Positions 1 through 5,336 of a stretch of DNA of 5,336 bases are shown piece after piece. The stretch spans positions 1 through 5,336 of the forward strand of contig JAHIQV010000259.1 of NCBI GenBank assembly GCA_018903185.1, in the 5' to 3' direction. Under the pieces are notes generated by a model. The model made no database searches, was not told the DNA's origin, and worked only from the letters and a program-made list of their open reading frames with translations. The DNA comes from Gammaproteobacteria bacterium (lineage in GTDB: Bacteria > Pseudomonadota > Gammaproteobacteria > Burkholderiales > Burkholderiaceae_C). Made by a program: the position numbers and the translations under genes. Each line of letters begins with the position of its first letter. Positions within the stretch are counted from its first letter, which is position 1.

Positions 1-829
1 TGAAATCGCCGTAGAGGTTGTAGTGGTCTTCCAGGTGGTGAAGCAGCCAGAATTTCACGTCCATCAGCTCGGGTGGTGGCAGCGCTTCGCCAGTGGCCAG
101 GAAGTGCGCGATCTCGCGGAAGATCCAGGGTCGGCCCTGCGCAGCGCGGCCGATCATGAGGGCGTCGGCGCCGGTGTGCCGCAGCACCTCACGCGCCTGC
201 TGCGGGCTGGTGATGTCGCCATTGGCCACCACCGGAATCTTCACGCGGCTCTTGATGTGGGCCACGGTGTCGTGTTCGGCAAAGCCCTTGTAGCCCTGCT
301 CGCGGGTGCGGCCGTGCACGGTCAGCATCTGCACACCAGCGGCTTCGGCGGCGAGCGCGATCGTCGGAGCGTTCTTGACGTCGGCGCACCATCCGGTGCG
401 CATCTTGAGTGTGACGGGCACGCCGTGCGGCGCAGCGGCGGCCACCACGGCTTCAACAATGTCGATAGCCAGCGCTTCGTCCTGCATCAGGGCCGAGCCG
501 GCCCATTTGTTGCAGACCTTCTTGGCCGGGCAGCCCATGTTGATGTCGATGATCTGCGCACCGCGGTCGATGTTGTAGCGCGCGGCGTCGGCCATCATGG
601 CCGCGTCGGTGCCGGCGATCTGCACCGCGATCGGACCGGGCTCACCGCTGTGGTCGGCACGGCGCGAGGTCTTCAGACTGTCCTGCAGGTCCGGGCGCGA
701 GGTCACCATTTCGCTCACCGCATAACCCGCCCCCAGCCGTTTGCAGAGCTTGCGAAACGGCCGGTCCGTCACGCCGGCCATGGGCGCGACGAAAAGGGCA
801 TTGGACAGGGTGAACGGACCCAGTTGCAT
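1..829 (-). CDS. dusB: tRNA-dihydrouridine synthase B (DusB), 3' end cut off by window edge
   Basis: This is a flavoenzyme that reduces specific uridines in the D-loop of tRNA to dihydrouridine using FMN and NADPH in the cytoplasm. The frame is open from an ATG at 829 to the left edge, giving 276 residues; the family runs to roughly 320-350, so the C-terminal helical tRNA-binding domain is mostly missing. Seen in order: N-terminal 'APMAGVTDRPFR' (15-26, FMN barrel start), 'NMGCPAKKV' with the catalytic Cys100, 'LKMRTGW' (141-147, FMN-contacting Lys142), 'VHGRTREQGYKG' (171-182), 'VVANGDI' (200-206) and 'GRAAQGRPWIF' (227-237, phosphate binding). The NMGCPAKKV form and the 'MQLGPFTL' start favour DusB over DusA or DusC. 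The ATG is where family members normally begin, but no Shine-Dalgarno sequence precedes it. In many proteobacteria dusB is followed by fis; that neighbour would lie off the left edge. Confidence 0.96.
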   Translation of the reverse strand, partial: MQLGPFTLSNALFVAPMAGVTDRPFRKLCKRLGAGYAVSEMVTSRPDLQDSLKTSRRADHSGEPGPIAVQIAGTDAAMMADAARYNIDRGAQIIDINMGCPAKKVCNKWAGSALMQDEALAIDIVEAVVAAAAPHGVPVTLKMRTGWCADVKNAPTIALAAEAAGVQMLTVHGRTREQGYKGFAEHDTVAHIKSRVKIPVVANGDITSPQQAREVLRHTGADALMIGRAAQGRPWIFREIAHFLATGEALPPPELMDVKFWLLHHLEDHYNLYGDF

Positions 830-965
830 GGCGGGAGCGAGTCGGATGGTGGGTTTGGTGGGACCCCCGCGGAGCGGACATTTCGCAGGCGGGGATGGGC
901 ATTGTATCTGCCTGTTTTTTCAGCAGGCGATATGCTCTCGCATTCCACAGATTCTTCTTCTGCCC
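830..965. promoter_or_regulatory. Divergent intergenic region between dusB and yqaA-like gene
   Basis: These 136 nt separate two divergently read genes and must hold both 5' leaders. It is visibly more AT-rich around 901-960 than the flanking genes, with a T6 run at 915-920. Minus strand: a TACAAT box (906-901) would give dusB a leader of about 65 nt, but no good -35 hexamer sits 16-18 nt upstream. Plus strand: TATGCT (931-936) could serve the yqaA-like gene with a leader of about 23 nt, again without a recognisable -35. A 5-bp inverted repeat, GCCTG (910-914) and CAGGC (924-928), lies between the two boxes. The dusB-proximal half (848-862) is a repeated G-rich string. That a promoter region is here follows from the gene layout; the exact boxes are guesses. 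Confidence 0.5.
901..906 (-). promoter_or_regulatory. Candidate -10 box for dusB (TACAAT)
   Basis: Read on the minus strand this hexamer is TACAAT, one mismatch from the sigma-70 consensus, in the AT-rich part of the dusB upstream region. Transcription would start near 894. No matching -35 element or extended -10 (TG) is seen, so an activator or a weak promoter would have to be assumed. Confidence 0.35.
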
Positions 966-1451
966 ATGCCCGCCTGGATCGTTTCTCTGCTGCACACACT
1001 GGCCTTGCCCGAGGTCGGCCTGAGCACGGTCTTCCTGGTCGCGTTCATTTCGGCCACCTTGCTGCCGATGGGCTCGGAGCCTGCCGTGTTTGCGTTGATC
1101 AAGCTCAACCCCGAGCTGTTCTGGCCCACCATCCTGGTCGCCACTGCGGGCAACACACTGGGTGGCGCCGTCAGCTGGTGGATGGGCTATGGCGCGCACC
1201 GAGTGGTCGATAAAGCACGGCACGGGCATGCCACCCACGTGCGCGCCCTGGACTGGTTGCAGCGCTTCGGCCCCAAGACCTGCCTGCTGTCCTGGCTGCC
1301 CGGCGTCGGCGATCCGATCTGCGCGGTGGCCGGCTGGCTGCGGTTTCCCTTCTGGCCATGCCTGGGCTACATGGCGATCGGCAAGTTCGCGCGCTACCTC
1401 ACGCTCACCGCCGGCCTGCTGTGGGTGTTCCCTGGGGGACTGCCGTTCTGA
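966..1451 (+). CDS. yqaA: YqaA family (DedA/VTT-like) small inner-membrane protein
   Basis: The 161-residue product resembles E. coli YqaA, a small relative of the DedA/VTT (SNARE-associated) membrane proteins. DedA proteins are linked to lipid-carrier translocation and membrane homeostasis; YqaA itself has no firmly assigned substrate. Family hallmarks seen: 'SATLLPMGSE' (29-38), 'GNTLGG' (62-67) at the end of a hydrophobic segment, 'LLSWLPGVGDPICAVAGWLR' (107-126) with a membrane-re-entrant look, and 'GKFARYL' (139-145). Hydrophobic stretches lie at about 17-34, 50-75, 105-125 and 130-157. The frame stays open upstream to 741 inside antisense dusB, but ATG 966 is chosen because the homologous N-terminus begins there and because it clears dusB. 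No Shine-Dalgarno sequence precedes it. A transporter gene follows 54 nt downstream on the same strand. The symbol is by resemblance and does not claim orthology. Confidence 0.88.
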   Translation: MPAWIVSLLHTLALPEVGLSTVFLVAFISATLLPMGSEPAVFALIKLNPELFWPTILVATAGNTLGGAVSWWMGYGAHRVVDKARHGHATHVRALDWLQRFGPKTCLLSWLPGVGDPICAVAGWLRFPFWPCLGYMAIGKFARYLTLTAGLLWVFPGGLPF

Positions 1452-1478
1452 CACGGCCGGGGTGTCGCCGCCGATACT
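1448..1478 (+). promoter_or_regulatory. Candidate sigma-70 promoter for the MFS gene
   Basis: CTGACA (1448-1453, five of six to TTGACA) overlaps the stop codon of the YqaA-like gene. After a 19-nt spacer it is followed by GATACT (1473-1478, four of six to TATAAT). Transcription would begin near 1485, leaving a leader of about 20 nt before the ATG at 1506. The long spacer and weak -10 keep this tentative; read-through from the upstream gene is equally possible over a 54-nt gap with no terminator. Confidence 0.3.
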
Positions 1479-1505
1479 CGGGCGCTGCACCTCACATCCC
1501 CTGGC

Positions 1506-2684
1506 ATGATCCCACCCGCTCCACCGCCCGACAACCCCCTGCCCCGCTCGCTGTGGGCGTTGATGATGGGCAACTTCGTCATCGGCACCGGGGTCATGGT
1601 GGTACCCGGCACGCTCAACGACATCAGCGCCTCGCTGAATGTGTCGATTCCCCAGGCCGGCCAACTCATCACCGCGGCCGCCATCCTGATGGGCCTGGGC
1701 GCTCCCGCTTTCGCCACGCTCGTGGCGGGCTGGGACCGGCGGCGCCTGCTCACGCTCTCGTTGGTGTGGTACGCCCTGCTCACAGCCATCTGCGCACTAG
1801 CGCCGAGCTACGCCACGCTGTTGCCGCTGCGGGTTCTCGCCGTCATCGCGCCCGCCGTCTTCACGCCCCAGGCCGCCGCCAGCGTGGGCCTGCTGGTGTC
1901 ACCGGCCCAGCGCGGTCGCGCCATCACCTTCGTGTTCCTGGGCTGGTCGGTGGCGTCGGTCATGGGCATGCCGCTCTCGGCCTGGATCGGCGGCACGCTG
2001 GGCTGGCGCTGGGCGTTTGGCCTGGTGGCCTTGATGTCGCTGGCCAGCGCGGCCTGGGTGTGGCGCGAGATGCCTAACGGCATCCGCCCGGCGGCGCTGT
2101 CGCGCCAGGCCTGGGGACAGACCCTGGGCTCGGCGCCCCTGATGCTCGCCGTGGGCGTCACGCTGCTCTCGGCCTTCGGCCAGTTCACGCTGTTTTCGTA
2201 CTTCGCACCCTACTTCTTCCAGACCCTCGGCCTGGGCGGCGGTGCGCTTTCGCTGATGTTCCTGTGGTTCGGTGCCTTCGGCCTGGCCGGCAACGTGGGG
2301 CTTTCGCGCTGGATCGACCGCATCGGTGCACCGCGCGCCGTGCTGCTCACGCTCGGCGCCATGGTGCTGACGCTGCTGCTCTGGCCGCTGGGTCAGGCGG
2401 GCATCTGGCAACAGGCGCTGGTCCTGGTGCCCTGGGCGCTGGGCTGTTTCGCCTGCAACTCGGCGCAGCAGGCCCGGCTGGTCCACCTGTCACCAGCTCT
2501 GGCCCCGGCCACGGTCGCACTCAACACATCGGCCATGTACGGCGGACAGGCGCTGGGCGCCGCGCTGGGGGGCATCCTGATCGCGCAAGGGCACATGCTG
2601 CGTCTGCACCAGGTGGGTCTGGTGGTGTTGATCCTCGCGATGGCCCTGAGCGTGTGGGCCGCTCGGGCTCAGAAGCGTTCGTAA
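1506..2684 (+). CDS. MFS transporter, drug:H+ antiporter (DHA1/AraJ-like) type
   Basis: The 392-residue length and about 12 hydrophobic segments in two halves of six are typical of the Major Facilitator Superfamily, inner-membrane secondary transporters usually driven by proton exchange. After a proline-rich cytoplasmic N-terminus (3-13), helix 1 runs about 16-38. A motif-A-like loop 'GWDRRRLL' (75-82) sits between helices 2 and 3, and Arg109 in helix 4 occupies the motif-B position. The antiporter motif-C region is visible in helix 5 as Gly146...Gly154-Met-Pro156, followed by 'GWRWAF' (166-171), typical of DHA1 efflux proteins. The second-half copy of the motif-A loop is 'GLSRWIDRIGAPR' (265-277). 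These features suggest export of a small molecule such as a drug, sugar, nucleoside or arabinose-like compound; the substrate cannot be read from sequence. ATG 1506 is the first start in frame and has no Shine-Dalgarno sequence. Its 3' end overlaps the opposing S4 gene by 16 nt. Confidence 0.9.
   Translation: MIPPAPPPDNPLPRSLWALMMGNFVIGTGVMVVPGTLNDISASLNVSIPQAGQLITAAAILMGLGAPAFATLVAGWDRRRLLTLSLVWYALLTAICALAPSYATLLPLRVLAVIAPAVFTPQAAASVGLLVSPAQRGRAITFVFLGWSVASVMGMPLSAWIGGTLGWRWAFGLVALMSLASAAWVWREMPNGIRPAALSRQAWGQTLGSAPLMLAVGVTLLSAFGQFTLFSYFAPYFFQTLGLGGGALSLMFLWFGAFGLAGNVGLSRWIDRIGAPRAVLLTLGAMVLTLLLWPLGQAGIWQQALVLVPWALGCFACNSAQQARLVHLSPALAPATVALNTSAMYGGQALGAALGGILIAQGHMLRLHQVGLVVLILAMALSVWAARAQKRS
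2669..2684. other. 16-nt tail-to-tail overlap of two convergent genes
   Basis: The last codons of the plus-strand transporter (ending TAA at 2682-2684) and of the minus-strand S4 gene (ending TGA at 2671-2669) share these bases. No hairpin followed by a T-run is seen on either strand here, so each transcript must end inside the opposing gene or by another mechanism. Confidence 0.9.
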
Positions 2685-3442
2685 CCCAGCAGGTAACGCC
2701 ATTCCCCGACGGGCAGCCCCGTGAGCGCAACCCGGCCCATGCGCAGGCGCCGGACCGCCACCAGCTGCAGGCCCGCCCGTTCACACAGGTGCTCCACCTG
2801 GCCCGGCCGCGTGCCCTTGATCGCCAGGCGCAGGCGGTGTTCACTCTGCCAGCTGGCGCGCGCCGAGGGCAGGCTCCAGCCGTCGAAAAACAGCGCCTTG
2901 CCGATCGACTTCAGCACCGCGTCGCGCCGGGCTTCGTCGTCGAGTTCAGGATCGGCCGCCACCTCGACCAGCCACTCGTGTTCGAGCTGCGCCGAATCGT
3001 CCGAAATCTTGCGCGCCACGCCGGGGTTCTGGGTGAACACCATCAGGCCGCTCATGGGGGTGGTCAGCGGCGCCACGGGCAGCAGCTTGTGGCGGTGCGC
3101 CTTGAGCGGGCGCACGCCCGAACGGTCGCCCTTGAACCGGTTGGCGTTGGTGAAGAGTTCGGCCGCCAACGCATCGGGCAGGGGCGAGACGTCCGGCAGC
3201 GCGCGGCCCGCGGGCTTGTGCCAGATCAGCGTCACGGAGTCGAGCGACTCCAGCTTCGCCTTGGGGTCCAGCGCCACCGTCTGGCCGTCGTGCACCCGCG
3301 CCATGGGCTCCTCGACCACCGCGCCGTCCACGCGCACCCAGCCCCCCGCGATGTAGCGTTCGGCATCGCTGCGCGAACAGGGCAGCTGAGCGGCCAGGCG
3401 TTTGGCCAGGCGTTGGGGTTCGGAACGGCCGGTGTCGGACAT
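2669..3442 (-). CDS. S4-domain protein of RsuA/RluF pseudouridine synthase fold, probably catalytically inactive
   Basis: The 257-residue product has an N-terminal S4 RNA-binding domain (about 10-60: 'RLAKRLAAQLPCSRSDAERYIAGGWVRVDG', abbreviated by its key residues Arg24, Ala27, Gly33-Gly34, Val38-Asp39-Gly40). A body like RluF/RsuA enzymes follows, which isomerise uridine to pseudouridine in rRNA or tRNA. Matching landmarks are 'HKPAG' (75-79, family NKPxG), 'SGLMVFTQN' (131-139, family TTGLxxLTND), 'HEWLV' (155-159, family KEYLV) and a C-terminal 'ALTGLPVGEWRYL' (239-251) very like RluF. The catalytic 'GRLD' is 'APLT' (124-127), so Asp is replaced by Thr127, and the C-terminal 'NRQIRRM' is 'PGQVEHL' (213-219). 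By family knowledge the Asp is essential, so I infer RNA binding without pseudouridylation. The gene starts 8 nt after ychF and is likely co-transcribed with it. The start has no Shine-Dalgarno sequence and may depend on translational coupling. Confidence 0.87.
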   Translation of the reverse strand: MSDTGRSEPQRLAKRLAAQLPCSRSDAERYIAGGWVRVDGAVVEEPMARVHDGQTVALDPKAKLESLDSVTLIWHKPAGRALPDVSPLPDALAAELFTNANRFKGDRSGVRPLKAHRHKLLPVAPLTTPMSGLMVFTQNPGVARKISDDSAQLEHEWLVEVAADPELDDEARRDAVLKSIGKALFFDGWSLPSARASWQSEHRLRLAIKGTRPGQVEHLCERAGLQLVAVRRLRMGRVALTGLPVGEWRYLLGYERF

Positions 3443-3450
3443 GGGCGCGT

Positions 3451-4542
3451 TCAGGACGAGAACAGGAAGTTCATCACGTCGCCATCCTTGACGACGTATT
3501 CCTTGCCTTCGGCGCGCATCTTGCCGGCGTCTTTGGCCCCCTGTTCGCCCTTGTAGGTGATGAAGTCGTCAAAGGCGATGGTCTGGGCGCGGATGTAGCC
3601 CTTCTCGAAGTCGGTGTGGATCACGCCGGCCGCCTGCGGGCCGGTATCGCCGACGTGGATGGTCCAGGCGCGCACTTCCTTCACACCGGCGGTGAAGTAG
3701 GTCTGCAGGCCCAGCAGCTTGTAGGCGGCGCGGATCAGACGGTTCAGGCCGGGCTCGTCCTGACCCAGTTCCTTCAGGAATTCGAGCCGGTCGGCGTCGT
3801 CCATCTCGGCCAGCTCGGCCTCGATCTTGGCGCAGATGGCCACCACGGGCGCGTTCTGTTTCTCGGCGAAGGCGCGCAGGCGGTCCAGGAACGGGTTGTT
3901 CTCGAAGCCGTCTTCCGACACGTTGGCCACGAACATCGCCGGCTTGGCCGTGATCAGGAAAAACTGCTTGAGCAGCGGCAACTCTTCCTTGCTGAAATCG
4001 ATGCTGCGCACGGGCCTGGTGTCGTTGAGCGCCGCCTGGCACTTCTCCAGGATCGCCACCAGCTTGATGGACTCCTTGTCGCCCGAACGCGCGGTCTTCT
4101 GCACGCGGTGCAAGGCCTTCTCGACAGCGGCCAGGTCGGCCAGGCAGAGCTCGGTGAGGATGACCTCGATGTCGGCGATCGGGTCGATCTTGTTGGCGAC
4201 GTGGATCACGTTGTCGTCTTCGAAGCAGCGCACTACGTTGACGATGGCGTCCGTCTCGCGAATGTGGGCGAGGAACTTGTTGCCCAGGCCTTCGCCGGTG
4301 CTGGCACCGGCCACCAGACCGGCGATGTCCACAAACTCGACGATGGCCGGTACCACGCGCTCGGGCTGGACGATCTCGGACAGCTGGGCCAGCCGCGGAT
4401 CGGGCACCTCCACCACACCGGTGTTGGGCTCGATGGTGCAGAAGGGGTAATTTTCGGCGGCGATGCCGGCCTTGGTCAGCGCGTTGAAAAGGGTGGACTT
4501 GCCCACATTGGGCAGGCCCACGATGCCGCATTGGAGGCTCAT
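3451..4542 (-). CDS. ychF: Ribosome-binding ATPase YchF (OBG family, OLA1 orthologue)
   Basis: The 363-residue length is exactly that of E. coli YchF. This P-loop protein of the TRAFAC/OBG class binds ribosomes and hydrolyses ATP in preference to GTP; it is linked to stress response and translation control. Seen: G1/Walker A 'GLPNVGKST' (9-17), switch I region '[10 protein letters not shown]' (31-40), G3 'DIAGLV' (72-77) with Leu76 in place of the usual catalytic Gln (HAS-type NTPase), and 'ANVSEDG' (206-212), giving the NxxE motif (Asn207, Glu210) that replaces NKxD and explains ATP preference. A coiled-coil insertion lies around 130-180. The C-terminal TGS domain (about 278-361) contains '[14 protein letters not shown]' and ends in '[10 protein letters not shown]'. 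The ATG at 4542 fits the family start '[16 protein letters not shown]'; only a weak GAAAG lies upstream. It heads a likely two-gene unit with the S4 gene. Confidence 0.98.
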   Translation of the reverse strand: MSLQCGIVGLPNVGKSTLFNALTKAGIAAENYPFCTIEPNTGVVEVPDPRLAQLSEIVQPERVVPAIVEFVDIAGLVAGASTGEGLGNKFLAHIRETDAIVNVVRCFEDDNVIHVANKIDPIADIEVILTELCLADLAAVEKALHRVQKTARSGDKESIKLVAILEKCQAALNDTRPVRSIDFSKEELPLLKQFFLITAKPAMFVANVSEDGFENNPFLDRLRAFAEKQNAPVVAICAKIEAELAEMDDADRLEFLKELGQDEPGLNRLIRAAYKLLGLQTYFTAGVKEVRAWTIHVGDTGPQAAGVIHTDFEKGYIRAQTIAFDDFITYKGEQGAKDAGKMRAEGKEYVVKDGDVMNFLFSS

Positions 4543-4565
4543 GGGGGACTTTCGGGTCGATCGGG

Positions 4566-4598
4566 GAAACCGGTGATTTTAGCGGGGCGGCCGGTTTC
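4566..4598. repeat. Perfect 8-bp inverted repeat around the ychF -10 region
   Basis: GAAACCGG (4566-4573) is mirrored exactly by CCGGTTTC (4591-4598), with 17 nt between the arms. It lies in the 89-nt gap between the MOSC gene and ychF. On the minus strand the distal arm is not followed by a T-run, so it is not a standard intrinsic terminator for the MOSC transcript. Placement over a candidate promoter would suit an operator; an RNA hairpin in MOSC read-through transcripts is the other option. Confidence 0.5.
4576..4581 (-). promoter_or_regulatory. Candidate -10 box for ychF (TAAAAT)
   Basis: Read on the minus strand this is TAAAAT, one mismatch from TATAAT, in an otherwise GC-rich gap. Transcription would begin near 4569, a leader of about 27 nt. 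The -35 position (about 4599-4604) reads GGCGCC and does not resemble consensus. The box sits in the loop of the inverted repeat at 4566-4598. Confidence 0.4.
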
Positions 4599-4631
4599 GG
4601 CGCCGCCGATGACCTCGCGCGGGCAGCGGGG

Positions 4632-5336
4632 TCAATCGAAGCGCCAGTCGGCCGACACGCTCTGACCCACACGCAACACCTGGCCGTCGCCCGCCAGCAC
4701 GATCGCGTTCATGCCGAAGGTGACGGCGCCGTCCAGGCGCGGGTCGGCGCGGTAGGTCTGCAGGGTGTCGCCCACCACCGGCGAAGCGGTGGCGGTGACC
4801 GGGTCGATGTTGGGGATCGGACAGCGCGCGCAGGGTTTCACGGATTCCATCACGGCGCTGCCGTCATCGGTGGCGATGTGCATCGGTCCAAGGCGGTCTT
4901 CGTCGTGGGCCTCCACACCGCCGAGCACGATGTTGGGTCGAAAACGAACCATCGCCACCGGCCCCTGCCCGGCCTGCGCCAGCCGCGCATTGAGTTCGTC
5001 CAGCGAAGCGGTGCTCGTCACCAGCACACCAAAACCGTCGGCGAACTGGGTGGTGGACTCGCGCCCACCGGTCCACTTCAGGCTGCACAGGCGGCGCACC
5101 TCCGGGTCGAAGCGCGCCAGACGCAGGCGCTTCAGATCGACGGGCGCGTCCGGCCCCAGGAAATCGCTGAACCACTGGGCCGCCACGTCGCCCATGTCGT
5201 AGGCCTCGACTTCGTCGTCCCAGACCCGCACGCGCAAGGGTGCTTCGGCGGCGTCCAGGGCCAGGTGCAGCGCCAGCATGCCGGGTGCGCGCAGCACCAG
5301 TTGGCCCAGCTTGAACGCCGGCTGGATCAGCGCCAA
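4632..5336 (-). CDS. MOSC-domain molybdenum-cofactor protein (YcbX/mARC-like), 5' end cut off by window edge
   Basis: 234 residues are visible and the frame runs off the right edge. The first visible codon is TTG, but it matches an internal family position ('..RMALIxP..'), so about 50-60 N-terminal residues are missing. The fragment holds the end of the MOSC N-terminal beta-barrel domain (visible residues about 1-75: 'LVLRAPGMLALHL', 'VWDDEVEAYDMGD') and a full MOSC domain. 'VRFRPNIV' (130-137) is the conserved core and 'KPCARCPIPNIDP' (167-179) carries the Cys pair Cys169/Cys172, one of which should ligate molybdenum in this family. 'VGDTLQTYR' (188-196) and 'VGQSVS' follow. Relatives such as YcbX and mitochondrial mARC reduce N-hydroxylated compounds. 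The protein stops soon after the MOSC domain and lacks the C-terminal ferredoxin domain of YcbX, so electrons must come from a separate partner. Substrate unknown. It lies 89 nt upstream of ychF on the same strand. Confidence 0.9.
   Translation of the reverse strand: MALIQPAFKLGQLVLRAPGMLALHLALDAAEAPLRVRVWDDEVEAYDMGDVAAQWFSDFLGPDAPVDLKRLRLARFDPEVRRLCSLKWTGGRESTTQFADGFGVLVTSTASLDELNARLAQAGQGPVAMVRFRPNIVLGGVEAHDEDRLGPMHIATDDGSAVMESVKPCARCPIPNIDPVTATASPVVGDTLQTYRADPRLDGAVTFGMNAIVLAGDGQVLRVGQSVSADWRFD

Noticed and set aside
23..1213. A long open frame of 396 codons on the plus strand opposite dusB
   Set aside because: It is antisense to a clearly recognised dusB, rich in Arg, His, Gly and Ala as GC-rich shadows are, starts at GTG, and then runs out of frame into the yqaA-like gene.
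642..1664. A 340-codon minus-strand frame across the divergent region
   Set aside because: It crosses dusB's start in the wrong frame, is antisense to the yqaA-like gene, and is full of Gln, Arg and Gly without any family resemblance.
2264..3556. A 430-codon plus-strand open frame
   Set aside because: It is out of frame within the MFS gene and antisense to the S4 gene and the ychF end; composition is that of a GC-rich shadow with no recognisable domain.
4183..4194. An NKID string (117-120) in YchF that looks like a classical GTP-specific NKxD motif
   Set aside because: It follows '[14 protein letters not shown]', where E. coli YchF reads a different sequence ('SGKVNP'). The true G4 equivalent is the downstream NVSE at 207-210, so the string is incidental and does not imply GTP specificity.
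4566..4598. The inverted repeat as an intrinsic terminator for the MOSC gene
   Set aside because: The minus-strand sequence after the distal arm is CCCCGATCG, with no T-run, and the 17-nt loop is long for an efficient terminator.
3569..4672. Long open frames on both strands (plus 3616-4665, minus 3569-4672) over ychF
   Set aside because: Both are alternative readings of a fully intact ychF with all its motifs in place.
5334..5336. TTG at the right edge as the start of the MOSC gene
   Set aside because: The fragment begins partway through the MOSC N-terminal domain and the frame stays open to the edge, so the real start lies outside the window.

Overview
The window is GC-rich chromosomal DNA with six protein genes packed tightly and almost no spare sequence. 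GC-rich codon use and close resemblance of DusB, YqaA and YchF to proteobacterial housekeeping versions point to a betaproteobacterium. A Burkholderiales/Comamonadaceae member (Hydrogenophaga or Acidovorax type) is my best guess, but this is inference from protein style only. There is no sign of phage, insertion sequence, CRISPR, tRNA or rRNA.

Layout: (1) 1-829, minus: dusB, tRNA-dihydrouridine synthase B, with its C-terminus cut off by the left edge. (2) 830-965: a divergent 136-nt promoter region. (3) 966-1451, plus: a YqaA/DedA-like small membrane protein. (4) 1506-2684, plus: a 12-helix MFS transporter of the drug:H+ antiporter type. (5) 2669-3442, minus: an S4-domain protein of the RsuA/RluF pseudouridine synthase fold; its 3' end overlaps the transporter's 3' end by 16 nt. 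(6) 3451-4542, minus: ychF (OBG-family ATPase), 8 nt upstream of the S4 gene. (7) 4543-4631: the ychF leader, holding a -10-like box enclosed by a perfect 8-bp inverted repeat. (8) 4632-5336, minus: a MOSC-domain molybdenum-cofactor protein, with its N-terminus cut off by the right edge.

Functionally, ychF and the S4 gene look like one transcription unit serving the ribosome. dusB belongs to tRNA modification and probably continues off the left edge into its usual fis neighbourhood. The two membrane proteins on the plus strand may be co-transcribed, but no shared pathway is evident.

The most notable observation is that the S4/pseudouridine-synthase-like protein lacks the catalytic aspartate (Thr127 stands in the 'GRLD' position) and has also lost the conserved C-terminal Arg-rich motif. 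It looks like a non-catalytic RNA-binding relative. I found no convincing new multi-gene system; the rest is ordinary housekeeping sequence.
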